In this document: positions 1 through 11,475 of the stretch, one piece after another
Numbering within the stretch: the stretch's first letter is position 1
Layout of the letters: the number at the start of each line of letters is the position of its first letter
DNA from: Parietaria judaica
Taxonomy: Eukaryota; Streptophyta; Magnoliopsida; Rosales; Urticaceae
DNA: 64,000 nucleotides
NCBI GenBank assembly: GCA_954871525.1
Contig: OX940864.1
Coordinates: forward strand, 19,648,001 to 19,712,000
Reading direction: 5' to 3'
Notes under the pieces: model-generated
What the model was told of the DNA's origin: nothing
Database searches by the model: none
Seen by the model: only the letters and a program-made list of their open reading frames with translations
Program-made: the position numbers and the translations under genes

Positions 1-599
1 AAATTTTTAAAGTCGATACCGATTATGGCGATAATATGTTATGGGTTTAACACAAAAATAATAGGTATAGAATGATATTTAAAATAATTAGTTAAATATA
101 TTAATTATTAATCAATAAAATTAATAGATTCTAAAATAAGTTTTCTATTTGAAAGCCGCCATATAATAGTTATATACTCTTTCTCCATTCAGTTTATTTA
201 CTTATAGTAAAATATTAAAAAAAATCAATTAATAGTTATGTGAAAGCATTAAAACCACAATTACTAACCATCTATTCATGTGCAAAAGTATATATCCATC
301 AAATCAAATAGTAGACCAATTAAAATTTTAAACCACCCACGCACCTCAAAAAAGAGAAATTAATAATTAAAAAAATAAAAATAATGCTTTGAGGTCTGAC
401 AACTCCATCTTCCTCCTTTAGACTAAAACACCATCTTCTGCAACTTTTTTCTTCTACCCTTCGATACATATTCTTCTCCAAAATATGAAAGAGATAAACT
501 GAGGGTTATTGAAGAAACTTGGGGGTGACAAAGTCTACGTGAGATAGAGGAGTTAACTTATTTTTATTATTTTTAATTTTAATTATTAGCATAACAAAT

Positions 600-659
600 T
601 TTTTCTCCTAAATCTGGGGGTGACATAAGCCACCCCACCAACACATAGGTCCGCCCCTG
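600..659. mobile_element. Terminus of a hAT-like repeat (partial)
   Basis: The stretch ends in GGTCCGCCCCTG, the reverse complement of a CAGGGGCGGACC terminus common on non-autonomous plant hAT-type elements. A related motif (GGGGGTGACA) occurs twice nearby, at about 521 and 616. No matching left terminus or 8-bp duplication of the flank ACAATATA was found in the first 600 bases, so the element is either cut by the window edge or decayed. It has no coding capacity. Confidence 0.3.
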
Positions 660-884
660 ACAATATATGTATTACCCTTGAGATGCTATTGTAAATTATT
701 TTTAATTGTTGTAATTGTATATATCTGATTGTAGCAGGAACGACCCAAGTTTCCTATACTGAGGTGAGTTATATGATGAAGTTTCATTGACCAAGTTACC
801 TATTGATTTTAGTTTTTAAATGATAATTTTATCATGTGATGAACAGTTAATGAATTGAAATTAGTTTTCAACCATGCACTCCTT

Positions 885-885
885 C

Positions 886-944
<59 letters not shown>
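885..944. repeat. (ATT)n microsatellite
   Basis: About 20 uninterrupted TTA/ATT units. It is followed directly by a 40-bp imperfect tandem duplication (945-1014) containing CACGTATTACACCTATAT twice. Confidence 0.9.
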
Positions 945-2679
945 GAAATATACACGTATTACACCTATATTTCAACCATGAATTGAAATAAACACGTATT
1001 ACACCTATATTTTTCTCTTTTCTTTATTAGAAGATAAAAATGTACAATATTTATTTGGTTTAAACAACATTATATAAAACCTAGGGTTATGTGACGAATG
1101 GTAATTATTATGTTTTAGAAGAATAATTTTTTTTTTTTATGAGCGAGCAAAGAAAAGTTTCAAGAAAATTAGGAAGAAACATAACTAAGCAACCTTTCCA
1201 ATACTTTTTTTTTTTTTTTATATACTATGAAACTCGGTGGCAATTTGATTAATGCATTTATATTTATTAGACTTAAAACACAAGTCTTTTCTCTTTCCTA
1301 ATGTAAATTAAAGAGCTACTAAAACTTAAGTACGAGGACATTTATTTGTATGTTTCACGATAAATAAGCTTTTTATAATCATTTTATGATTATCTTTTGG
1401 TTTTATGTTTTCCTTGTGTTTCTCCGTCTTTTCAACCGCAAGCCGCCTCTCCGCAGCTCCGGTTTAGTCTTTTCATGCAATTTTTTGGTAGATTTCTTGC
1501 ACGTTTTTATACTTTATGCAATGATTAACATTTGTCAACGTTTTATACTGTGCAAATCGTATGTTGTGGTTTTTACAGGCTAAACGTCTACACGGTTCTC
1601 GAAAGTCAATCTACTTGCGAGATCCCTCGTGTCGCTTGTGTTGATAGTTGATTGTCGTTTTGGAGTTGGTACTATCAAAGATCGTTTGAATTGATGATGC
1701 ATTCTTTTTATATTGTGCAGTGTAACAATACTCACTCTGGGTATGAAGAATCGCTTCGTAACGGTGACTTCTCTTATGGAAGTCCATTGAGATTTTTGTT
1801 TGGTGCATTTTGCCCCCTGAAATTTTCTTTCAATGCACTTACATACTTATCCTCCAAGTATCATATTTATGAAAAAGTTCCATGCATGGCCTCATCAAAT
1901 ATACACATATTTTTAAACAGGGATTGGATATTCGTTGCACAACTACTCGCAAAAATTAGTTAAAATTAATGCTATGTTCCTATTTTATATTTGTGGCAAA
2001 AGTTCTCATCCAGGGAAGTGTATTATATTGGTGCTCGAATTTTCCTTCTGTTAAATCGCTTGCATTAATTAACACGTGCAAGACCGAAAATTACCAACTT
2101 TTACATTATTTTTTACTAATTTATATATCCTCGAAAATTGATGTTTTATCAATTTAACCACCAAATCTATTTTTTTTTCACCTAACCCTGAAATGTTATA
2201 TATATATAAAAATCTAATAGGAAGTTTCCACGAAGATATAAAGAAATTGGTTAGAGAAAATTGAATTTCAAGTTGGATCTCGTCGGTTGATTAATGGATA
2301 TTGATCGTTTGAATTAAATAAAGATTATGTAAAAAATGAGAAGGGTCTATCTCAAAACCAATTGTTAATAGGCCATTGAGTGGTGACAAAAGTAATTCAT
2401 ACCTCTCGTTAAGTCGCTTTTACCTAAACAAATCAACTCACGTCCTTTGAGTTTTTGACACAAAGCAAAGAACCAAGTAAAACAAAATCCGATAAAGAAC
2501 CGCCCAACCTAGGATCGCCGCTAAATTGATCTACGTCTTACCGACATCCCCGTCGAGACCGAGGCTCTGCAATATCTCGTGGTGATTCCTGTGCCTGTTT
2601 TAGGGTTTTGCCCGAAAACATCATGGCTTTTGTAAGGAGGTCCCCATAAGAGTAGGTCATAGTGGAGACATAGTTCATC

Positions 2680-2775
2680 CACGCCCATAATAGGTAAGAA
2701 TTTGGCTTAATTGCCAAGGCCGAACATTTTAAAGCTCAATTTCATTAATATTTTGCTTTGCATTTTAGTCCTTTT
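2680..2775 (+). repeat. Dispersed repeat copy 1 (partner at 5036)
   Basis: Begins CACGCCCATAATAGGTAAGAA and continues through CAATTTCATTAA-ATTTTGCTTTGCATT. The same order of blocks recurs in the same orientation at 5036-5130 with substitutions and small indels. No termini were identified, so its class is unknown. Confidence 0.55.
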
Positions 2776-4154
2776 ATTATTGGGCTTTACACTTATAAAG
2801 CCCAAACCGAACAAATTGTGGTAATTTTATCGAATTAGTTACATCATTCTTTTTTATTTGTGAAGCTAACTGTGTTAAAAAATATCAAATTAGTAATTAC
2901 ACATAAACGAAATAATGCCATTTTTCTTTTTCTTTGGCAACGGAGTTTGTGTGTTCTTCTTCATTGTGGTCAATTTTTGTCTTTTCCCACTTGCTTCAAA
3001 ACGACAACATAAATTACAACAACACATATATCTGATTGTGTGAGTCAACACTAAATAAGGTAACATATAAACATAAAAAACGACAAGTAATGTGCAAACG
3101 GCATGAAGCAGAATGGACTTAACCCGATAACATATATCGTATCTTGTTTTCTTCATGTTATGTACAATTTCACCAAATTAATTCATAAATTACTAACTGA
3201 TATTTTAAATCAGCATTTGATGATGTACATTCTTAGATAAATTAAATTAAAAGAAATCTCAATAAATGTTAGGCATAAGTGCATGTCAAAATTGTATTTA
3301 GAAACAAAAAGGAAAAACCGGGTTAGGAGATTTTGGGTCACAACATAATCAAAACAGGTTCGGGAAATTCCGGCTACCGATTTTCCAGTATTTACGTACA
3401 TCAAGAACTGATTATAGGTAAATAAACGGAAATAAAAAAAAATAACCGCGAAACAACATTTTGACTGTACAAAACTTTCGGTTCTGATTACCGTACATTT
3501 TATTCCTTACATGATATGCATCTGGAGTAAAACTTTGCTACATTATCTAAATTATTTACTATAAAATTCATTATTTAAATTAAAGCTATAGTTATAGAAT
3601 GTACTAAATTTAAATACGAAGTGTTATTTAAAATAAAATTAAAAAATATTGAATTTTGACCTTATTTTAGTATAAGAATATCATCAATTATTGCAAAAGC
3701 CCAGTACGAATAAAACCAATAACCATCAGATCACGTTCACCCATGTGCTTTCTTACGCCGTTAAAAACTGTCGTCAAGTCAGGGGTTTTGGCAAAAGGAC
3801 TCCGTTAAATCAGGGTTTTTAGATTTTCATTCCGTCAAATAGAATGAATCCTCTTACAGTCTCATCATCTCGGGATTTGAGCTTTCAGAGAATATTCCGA
3901 AGATTCAGGTTCGAGCTCTCATCAATGGTGTACATTCATTCACTATTTTCTACTTGTTTGAGCTCATTGATGTATGTTCATCATTTATCGATCCTTGTCG
4001 TTTCGAGCTCAAGCTTCAACGATTCCATTTCTGTGCAATGTTAGATCTCTTTATCAGTGCCTGTGTGTTGATTGTGATATGCTGCTACGTTCGGTGTTCT
4101 TGATTCTCCATAGCTGATTGTTGTTGATTTCTGAATGATTTTATTCCGAAGCAG

Positions 4155-4556
4155 ATGGCGTTTAACTCGGCGGCCACGTTTTGTGCGATTTCCTTCGCCA
4201 TGACATCGGTGCGTCCGCTGCTAGTCGACTTCAGGAAGGACCGCCCGGACGCCGTGCTCGCGTTTTACTATACAAACCTCGTGGCTCTCTTCACCGCGCT
4301 GTTATTCCTGGTGGTGCATGCTGTGGCCGTGATACGGGGCAGCGTCGAGCTCGTACACATGTCGAACAAGGTAATGATGCTTGCCATAGACGCCAAATTA
4401 GTGTCGTTCATTCCCATGGTCTATATGGCCGCCCCGACTCCGACTTATGCGCATTTTGCCACCTGTCTTTTCCTGGTCACGATGCTTCCGCTGGTCGTTT
4501 TACAGCTCTTTATCTTCGTTAACAACGGGAAATTTGAGGAGGGTTTACCCAAATAG
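4155..4556 (+). CDS. Small hydrophobic membrane protein, family not recognised
   Basis: A 133-codon intronless frame starting at an ATG. It is clearly richer in G+C than the flanks, unlike neighbouring chance frames. Hydrophobic segments lie at about residues 5-23, 34-60 and 80-121 (the last long enough for two helices), predicting three or four membrane passes. Short charged stretches (for example residues 26-32) and a polar C-terminal tail follow. There is no clear cleavable signal peptide. I do not recognise the family. The length and topology recall short plant tetraspan or ankyrin-PGG-like membrane proteins, but no diagnostic motif is visible and no function is proposed. It could be a gene fragment, although the intact frame and composition argue for a real gene. 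Confidence 0.55.
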   Translation: MAFNSAATFCAISFAMTSVRPLLVDFRKDRPDAVLAFYYTNLVALFTALLFLVVHAVAVIRGSVELVHMSNKVMMLAIDAKLVSFIPMVYMAAPTPTYAHFATCLFLVTMLPLVVLQLFIFVNNGKFEEGLPK

Positions 4557-5201
4557 GCCGCAAGACAACGTCGATTAGGCTAGTGAAACCCGGTTCCGTT
4601 TGTTTTCTCCTTCGAGTATTAGGGTGATATCGACTTTTTGAATCATTGACTATATGATGCGAGTTTAACGGATTTTGCTGATTGAATGTGACACTTTTTA
4701 AGTTTTTTATTCTGTGGTGTACATTATGGGAATTGGTACTGTTTCTTTTGCTTTGTTGTTGCGAAATTGTAACCCTTGTATTTTCCCGGTTCAAACCGGA
4801 ACCGGGCAGTAAAAAGAAAAAACCCGGTTTTGGCTTTCTTAGTTAGAGCAAATAAACATTCCAAATACATTGCATGTTGCATTAAACTGACATGATTATC
4901 TGATTACAAAATATATATGTGTGGCATTAGTCACTACTTATGTTGTCAATATTAAAATCAATTGCATTACTATGAAGGTCATAATTGATGAATGTTGGGC
5001 TTAATTACAAAGTTTAAGATGTATCTAACGTGCGTCACGCCCATAGTAGGTAAGAATTCTTTTTAAGTGTCAAATCCTAACATTTAAACCCCAATTTCAT
5101 TAACATTTTGCTTTGCTTTGCATTGTAGTTCTATCAAAATGATAAAATATTTTCCTCGGCATCTCCACGTCCACGGTGCGATATAAAAATATTCCGATTA
5201 T
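4557..5201. other. Intergenic, no gene
   Basis: Probable 3' UTR of the upstream small gene to about 4850, then AT-rich sequence holding the second copy of the dispersed repeat. The stretch ends at the solo LTR's target-site duplication (5197-5201). Confidence 0.5.
5036..5130 (+). repeat. Dispersed repeat copy 2 (partner at 2680)
   Basis: Begins CACGCCCATAGTAGGTAAGAA and matches 2680-2775 in the same orientation, including the CAATTTCATTAACATTTTGCTTTGC block. Class unknown. Confidence 0.55.
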
Positions 5202-5972
5202 TGTAGAGGGGGTTTTTCACCACCCTTTTCCAGTCACAAAGACAATCATCAAATAATAAATAAAATGACAGCAAATGATGAGTATCTCTGTTTTATTATG
5301 ATTTCCGAAATGAGCTCGGTTTTCTTCCGTTAAATAGTTGGACAGATGAAGGATCATGAGCCTCTTTCTATTACAAGATCTCCTTTTCTTGCCTTTGCTG
5401 AGTCTTTTTTCTCTCCCTTTTGTTCGAACCACCAACCCCCACAAAATGAGGTTTATCTTGCCTTTTATAGAGTTTACAATACTTTCCCCTTCTATCCTTC
5501 CCGCATTTTTCCTCTTTAATCATCACTCTCTGACGTGATTTGAAGGCAGCGGGGTTTATCCTCACTTTATGTCACCTCCGAGCATGCTGCCGTAATGGGT
5601 AGGTGCGCCGCATTAAATGCGCGTCTCGTCAGCCGTCATTCGGCTTTGCAGGCCTCCGTCGCTGACGCTCTCATCGAGTGAGTAGGTCGGCTTCATTAAA
5701 TGCACGTCTCTTCGGCTGTCACCGGGCTCTGCATAATCATCATGACGAAGTTCCTCGTCGAGTCGTGATGGGACGCTTCATCGCGACCCGCTTGCTCGCG
5801 TGGCTGCGTCCCCTCGCTGATGAACCTCCTCGGGGTATTCCTCCTCGGGGATGTCCTTCCTCGGGGATAACTCCCTCTTCGCCGGTGAACTTCCTCGCCT
5901 CCCTCATGTCGTTTATGGACAAAACGACACGAGTTGTGTTGAGGATGGATTTGACCAAATCCGACCTTAACA
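5202..5972 (-). mobile_element. Solo LTR (771 bp, TSD ATTAT)
   Basis: The segment begins TGTAGAGGG and ends CCTTAACA, so both edges obey the TG...CA rule. It is flanked by a direct 5-bp duplication, ATTAT, at 5197-5201 and 5973-5977. Orientation is minus: on that strand a GC-rich U3-like part with CCTCGGGG repeats (about 5825-5870) precedes a TATA box at 5461-5470 (CTATAAAAGG) and then an AT-rich R/U5-like part. No internal domain, primer-binding site or second LTR is present, so this is the product of LTR-LTR recombination. Length and layout fit a Ty3/gypsy-type LTR, but the superfamily is inferred. Open frames inside (such as 5678-6331) are not genes. Confidence 0.85.
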
Positions 5973-6230
5973 ATTATCTTGTTGGTATCATAAGTATTTT
6001 CTTTAATAATGGAGTTTTCCATCTAAAAAGCTTCTCGTCTATATCTTTTACTTGTGATGCTAATTGTGTAAAAAAAAAAATCGAAATAAACCTAACGAAA
6101 ATAATGCGATTTTTTTTTCCTGCGTATTCTCCACGTGATATCCAATCAAATCAATATTGGTATGAGAAAACTCAATTTAAAATATGGATATCAATAGTCA
6201 TGAATTGCCAAAAAAATGTGACTGTCGTTA

Positions 6231-6296
6231 GGCCCAGGAAAATGTCGTTTGGGCCTGTTGAGAGCCTAAGCCCAAATCCCAGCCCATTGAAGCCCA
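6231..6296 (+). promoter_or_regulatory. Clustered site II (TGGGCC/AGCCCA) motifs of the eL33 promoter
   Basis: Five GGCCCA/TGGGCC/AGCCCA motifs lie at 6231-6236, 6250-6255, 6269-6274, 6281-6286 and 6291-6296, just upstream of a pyrimidine-rich probable transcription start (about 6310-6415). Site II elements are known binding sites of TCP factors and are typical of plant cytosolic ribosomal protein promoters. Only the motifs are seen; TCP binding is inferred. Confidence 0.7.
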
Positions 6297-6415
6297 ATTC
6301 GAGAGCATTTCAGCCCTCTCTCTCCTCGTAGAACCCTCGTCATTTGTTTCTCACTTCTTCGTCTTCTTCTCTTTTGCGCCGCCTCGTCGTTCACCTTCTT
6401 CGCTCGAAGCTCGCG

Positions 6416-6850
6416 GTAAGAACATCGATCTCTGACTCTGCTTATTCTGGTTCAGTTTCCTCTCCTGAATCTCTGTATGAGAGTATTCTGGCTTGTACAT
6501 GGGGTTTATGATCAATGGTTTGTTGCGCGAAATGTATTTGAACAAGCCAAACTGAGATCCAAATGGAACAACTGTCCATGTTCTTCAGAGTTCGGGACTT
6601 ATTTGTGCAAAATTTTTAATTGGGTTCCAAATATGCATTACCCATCAAGTTGAGGACCTGTTTGTGCTAATTATTAACATTCATGTTAGACTATGGTGTG
6701 TGTATATGTATAGTTATGGATCAGGTTTGTGAGTTTACGAATAATCTTAATGTTTGTGATCATTTTCTGTAATGTGATTCTCTTCAAGCTGAACAAATCG
6801 TTGAATTTTGTCGAAACGGTTGAGTTGATGTTATCTTTCGCGTGATTCAG
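6416..6850 (+). other. 5' UTR intron of the eL33 gene
   Basis: A donor (GTAAGA at 6416) after a pyrimidine-rich leader and an acceptor (TTCAG ending at 6850) enclose 435 bases. The exon after it carries the eL33 start codon 28 bases downstream. A leader intron is common in plant ribosomal protein genes. The boundaries are inferred from consensus sites only. Confidence 0.6.
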
Positions 6851-6878
6851 AACCAAGACTCGGAACCCGAAAGCGAAG

Positions 6879-7390
6879 ATGGTGAAGGGACGCCAAGGAG
6901 AGAGAATCAGGTCCGTCTTCCATGGGTATCTTTTTGCAATTCTCGTTGTGTTTCTCGATGATTCAAGCTGAGCTCTTTTTATTTTCTTTGTCTCCAATGT
7001 ATGTCAATCGTGCAGGCTTTACGTCAGAGGAACTATCCTCGGCTACAAAAGGTTCGGTTTCCCTTCCTATTTTCCTTCTGTTTAAGTTTAATATTGTTCG
7101 ATTTAAGTTGAATTGTGCTTTTGTGTGTGATGATTAGATCGAAGTCGAACCAGTATCCGAGCACGTCTCTGCTGCAGATTGAGGGAGTGAACACGAAGGA
7201 GGAGGTTGACTGGTACCGTGGAAAGAGATTGGCTTACATCTACAAAGCTAAGGTCAAGAAGAATGGCTCTCACTACCGTTGTTTATGGGGAAAGGTCTCT
7301 CGGCCCCACGGTAACTCCGGTGTAGTCCGTGCCAAATTCAAATCCAATCTTCCTCCCAAATCCATGGTATGATGAAGCATTATTACAATT

Positions 7391-7426
<36 letters not shown>

Positions 7427-7512
7427 TGCGAAAATTCGGCTTCATTGTTGTTGTGTTCATTGTTTTGCAGGGTGCTAGGGTTAGAGTGTTCATGTACCCA
7501 AGCAACATTTGA
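6879..7512 (+). CDS. RPL35A: 60S ribosomal protein eL33 (L35a)
   Basis: Structural protein of the cytosolic large ribosomal subunit. Coding exons are 6879-6910, 7016-7051, 7138-7366 and 7471-7512, all with GT-AG introns, and join to exactly 112 codons plus a stop, the usual plant eL33 length. The start follows from the family's N-terminus [11 protein letters not shown]. Further hallmarks are [19 protein letters not shown], the [17 protein letters not shown] block, [25 protein letters not shown], and the C-terminus [13 protein letters not shown]. The protein is rich in Lys and Arg, as expected for an rRNA-binding protein. No damage is seen. Upstream site II motifs and a leader intron fit coordinated expression with other ribosomal protein genes. 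Confidence 0.97.
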
Positions 7513-10500
7513 GGAGGTTAGTACTTGCTCCTTTCTCTCTTCAATATGATAAAGATTGATACTTTATATAAATCAATATAATGGCATTTTCTGTGCAATT
7601 AAGAGCTAATTTCGAAAGAAAAAAAGAGAAGAAGAAATCTAGATTCTCTGTGATTAAGAGAGTATTAACACTTAGCTTGATTATATAGTTTAACCATTTT
7701 CTAATGGTTCTTATTAGAATTCATCCACTGAAATCTGCGACGCTTTTATTGTACATTGCGTTTAATATGGGAAAAAAAAGATAAAATTGATTTGATTCTC
7801 ACTATGTTTTAATGTGATCTTATGCAGTTGTAACTCGGAGTTGGTTCTAGATGTCACTTATCATAGGTCAATTTCAAAGATCGGCCCTTTTTCGTGTTTA
7901 TGGACAAATTTGTATTGACATTTGTTTGATGCTGAACGAGTTTTTTGGGTTATATTATCGTCCGTTTGGTAACCAATTTTACCGTGATCATTTTGTATTT
8001 TTTAATCTTGAATCAGTGAGAGTTTTGTTTTAGTCTCAAAACATATTTCTTATGCTCTTATCATGCTAGTAACAAAATTTAAATCATGTGAAATGTCTTA
8101 GAAGTACCTTGTTAAATACTTCAAAAATGACTTGCTTAAAAATTTGCAAATTTTGACGTGGTTTACTTTATTTTAACTGGGTTTATTCTAAGTCGGGGGT
8201 GTGGAGAAATGACACTTTTAAGTCTCAACATTTGACTAAATTTAAATTTAATATTATAATAAATTAAGGGAAACTTCGTAAAATAATTCTCAATACACTA
8301 TAAATTTTATTATTAATTCTCAAGTTTCCGTAATTCTCAAAACAACTTTTTCAAATTTCATGTTATAGAAAATGGATAGTATTAGGTTTGGTATTTGAAA
8401 ATGTTGTTTTGAGAATTATGAAAACTTGATAGTTAATAATAGAATTTTTTTGAAAAGGTTATTTTGAGAATTATGAAAATTTAAGAGTCAATAATAGAAT
8501 TTGTGGTTTATTGAAGGTTATTTACGAGGTTCCCTTAAATTAATTACATACTAAATTTGGCTTTTATAAATAAATAAATAAAAACATTGAAATTTGAACA
8601 TGATTAATTTCCAAGATTAGCATATGTTAGGAATACGAAAGCCACCGTGTATAAAATAAAATGACTATAAACCATGAGTAAGGACTAAAATATCAGTCAC
8701 GACTTATTAAAATATCCAGTTCTCTCCTTTCAATAGGAGCTATAGTAACTTCTTTTGGGTTTATAAGTCTAAACAGGAGACAATATACCTTAATGTTATT
8801 CACTGTTTTTTTATTTAAAAAATCATTCCATTTCGATTGAAAATGAGTACAATGAGTAGGCAGTATACTATAAAAACGACAAACTTTTTTTTAAAAAAAA
8901 GAATACGACACTAAAACTATTAGTGACAGATTAAACGTCAAACGCAAGGAAGGTAGTCTGGGCATTATAACTTGAACACGACGTGAACAACAAAATGACA
9001 AATTAATTAAATTAAATTAGATGAATATTATAGTATGCTATAAAATTTTCGTTGCTCTTTAGTCCTATATGTATTGAGATTTGTAGTTTAAGCCAAACAC
9101 TTTCACGAGAGTAACACTCTCTTACACTCCTCAAATCAATAGTCAGTGTTTGGGTTAGGATTAAGACGTGTACAGTTTCATAGTGTTGATTTTCTTAAAG
9201 TAAGTTGCTATATTATATTCACCATCAATTTTACTAATTAAAAGGTTTAATACCCCACCCTTTATGATTTATGATGGAAGTGTTATGGAAACATCCATCA
9301 CGAATAACACGTTTTGTTTAAACTTTTGTTATCCACTATTATTTAATAATTGTCTTTTTTTTTTTTCCACAGGGTTGAATAAGATCCATAATTCACACAA
9401 TATCCCATATGTTACACCTTTCAAATTCAAGCACAGTACAATAGGACACGTGAGCTCCTTATGTATGCAAAACAATATATCCATAGCAAGTACCATTAAA
9501 AAAAAATAAAAAAAAATCCGTCGCAAGTTCAATTTACAGATGTACAATGGACACAACGAGTAGACCGATGAAGCTTTCGTAAGATTTTTAAAAACCATAA
9601 ACGATGGATAGACCGCAAACAAATAGGTAGACTTCAAAATCGATGAGTGAACTGTAAATATTTTCGTGACAACATTAGTGAGATATATAAATTTTGTATA
9701 ACTATATTTAATTCTTAAAAAATAATAATACAATTTTGAGATTTATATAAGTTTTATGTGGTTGTAAGGGTTTACAGTTATTAAGCGGTTTATAAATATA
9801 TATTTTTAAAATTTACTATGCGGTTTTATGTGGTTTTTAGAATTATTATGCAGTTTTATCGGTTTGCGATTTATTTTCGTTTTTTAGTAAAACAGAATAA
9901 CGAGTGTGTCGGTTTTAAATCGCATATCTCCACTTTTTATGATCTACCCGCAGTCTGCTCCGGTTTTTAAAACCCTGGTTTAATGTACGTAGTAACTCAT
10001 TGAAGAGATGTAATTATTTCATGGTGGTATTAATTTGTGGGTGAGTTGTATTTCCTAATTATTTGATATATGCACATTAGGTGTAAATGTAACGCAAGAG
10101 AGTAAATAGAAGAGTACGAACACTTAATTTGATCATCATGTATATTGGTTGTGATTATAACAAGCCATTCTTATAACTTATAAGCTAAACTTGATTGGAT
10201 TATTCTCATTATGTATATCTTAATGTCATTCTTATATTATGAAACATGAAAATGAGACTTAGTGTGATGATAAGCCAATACGTCACAAGCTTATTTATGT
10301 CGAGCGTTTGATGATCCAATCCATTATATTAAATTAATATAAATATATTCTGATTATTTTTTTAGTTGGCCGACCACCCACGCTTGGGCCTGCGATATTG
10401 ACACGAACCAACACTAAAGTACGCACTCTCACTCTCTGATTACATAGTAGTCGTATAGTGCAAATACAATGTAGTGGAAACTTCCAACACGTGTTGCTAA

Positions 10501-11227
10501 TCTCCATAATTAACTTACAACTATGCTTATTCAACAATATCTTGTAGATATTATAGATCACGTGTTCCATTCATAAACCACGATTTATCTCAAACTTTTA
10601 AAAACATATACCTCTTCCTTACCTTTAGGGTATTTTTTTTGGTACCGGCTCCGTATCCACTAAAAAAATCGGGTCTTTTTGTCAAACAAATTGAAGTTGG
10701 ATCTGACCCTGGTCCTAACTTCTGATCAAAACCGGATTGAGATTTTGAAAACTCGGGCCGGCTCAGTTCTCTTTTTATTCCCAATTTAATATTTTTTATA
10801 ACTCGTTTATTCACGTTTTAATTTTTAAAATATTGTTTTGGACTCAGTTTTTTTTTTTTTTTTAAGTTTAGACTATTTTTTATTTCAATTATTTTGAAAA
10901 TCCGTGTAAATAGTTAAATTTCTCTTCAATACTTTCAAAAAAGCGTTTGGCCCGATATTCTACCCGGTTATGTACTCGATTAAAAAAACAGCCATTCTAA
11001 ATCGCGATAAGGGTCCGGCTCAATTTCCGAAGTCTCGAAAAACCAGACATGGGCCTAAAGAAATCCAAAAACCCATAAGGTAGTTTTGGTGTCACCCTAG
11101 ATTTCCTTGACTTTTTTATTAATATGTTAAAAAACAAAACAATGAATGGAATACTTTAAGACTTAAGTGAGCATGTAATGGATGTCTTAACAGCTCATAG
11201 AGTGGGAGAAACATACTGATGGCTAAT
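7513..11227. other. Intergenic; one MITE, no gene recognised
   Basis: Contains the eL33 3' UTR, the 271-bp inverted-repeat element at 8266-8536, and AT-rich sequence with decayed repeat fragments. One fragment (about 10630-11090) is rich in CCGG-type motifs like those in the hAT-like element at 59180 and ends near CACCCTAG, but no TSD could be matched. Open frames (for example 9329-9733, minus) show no domain. Confidence 0.5.
8266..8536. mobile_element. MITE with ~90-bp terminal inverted repeats
   Basis: Starts AAGGGAAACTTCGTAAAATAA and ends in the near-complement TTATTTACGAGGTTCCCTT. The arms contain CTCAA(G)TTTCCGTAATTCTCAAAA-like blocks in opposite orientation and pair over about 90 bases. 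AAATT flanks both ends (8261-8265 and 8537-8541), though the TSD length is ambiguous in AT-rich sequence. No coding capacity; superfamily not assigned. Confidence 0.7.
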
Positions 11228-11235
11228 TATATAAA
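11228..11235 (+). promoter_or_regulatory. TATA box of the 11476 gene
   Basis: TATATAAA lies about 250 bases before the start codon. It is followed by a CT- and AC-repeat-rich probable leader (AC repeat at about 11311-11334), a common plant 5' UTR composition. The transcription start is inferred, not seen. Confidence 0.5.
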
Positions 11236-11310
11236 GTGGTACACCATTCACACACTCTTATAATTACCCTTCATTCAATTTCCCACTAGACCAAACCCTC
11301 TCTCTCTTTT

Positions 11311-11345
<35 letters not shown>

Positions 11346-11475
11346 CATACATGTATCTTTTCTTGCAATCTAAGCCTTCTTTTCTTCTCTCCCTTTGAGT
11401 GTCATGTGATTCTAGTCACCCAAACAAACTTTCCATTTAAAACTTCTCAAAATTCTCAAAACGTAAACCTTCACA

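Larger units (their letters stand above)
660..4154. other. Intergenic, AT-rich, no gene recognised
   Basis: Short open frames here (for example at 1386-1583 and 1652-1963) have no recognisable domain and look like chance. The stretch holds the ATT microsatellite, one copy of a dispersed repeat near 2680, and the upstream region of the small membrane-protein gene from about 3740 on. Confidence 0.6.

Noticed and set aside
5678..6331. 217-codon open frame on the plus strand
   Set aside because: It starts inside the solo LTR, crosses the LTR edge at 5972 and runs into the eL33 promoter; no domain is visible.
10630..11100. CCGG-rich segment resembling the 59180 hAT-like element
   Set aside because: TAGGGTA at about 10627 and CACCCTAG near 11100 could be ends, but flanking 8-mers do not match and the arms do not align well.
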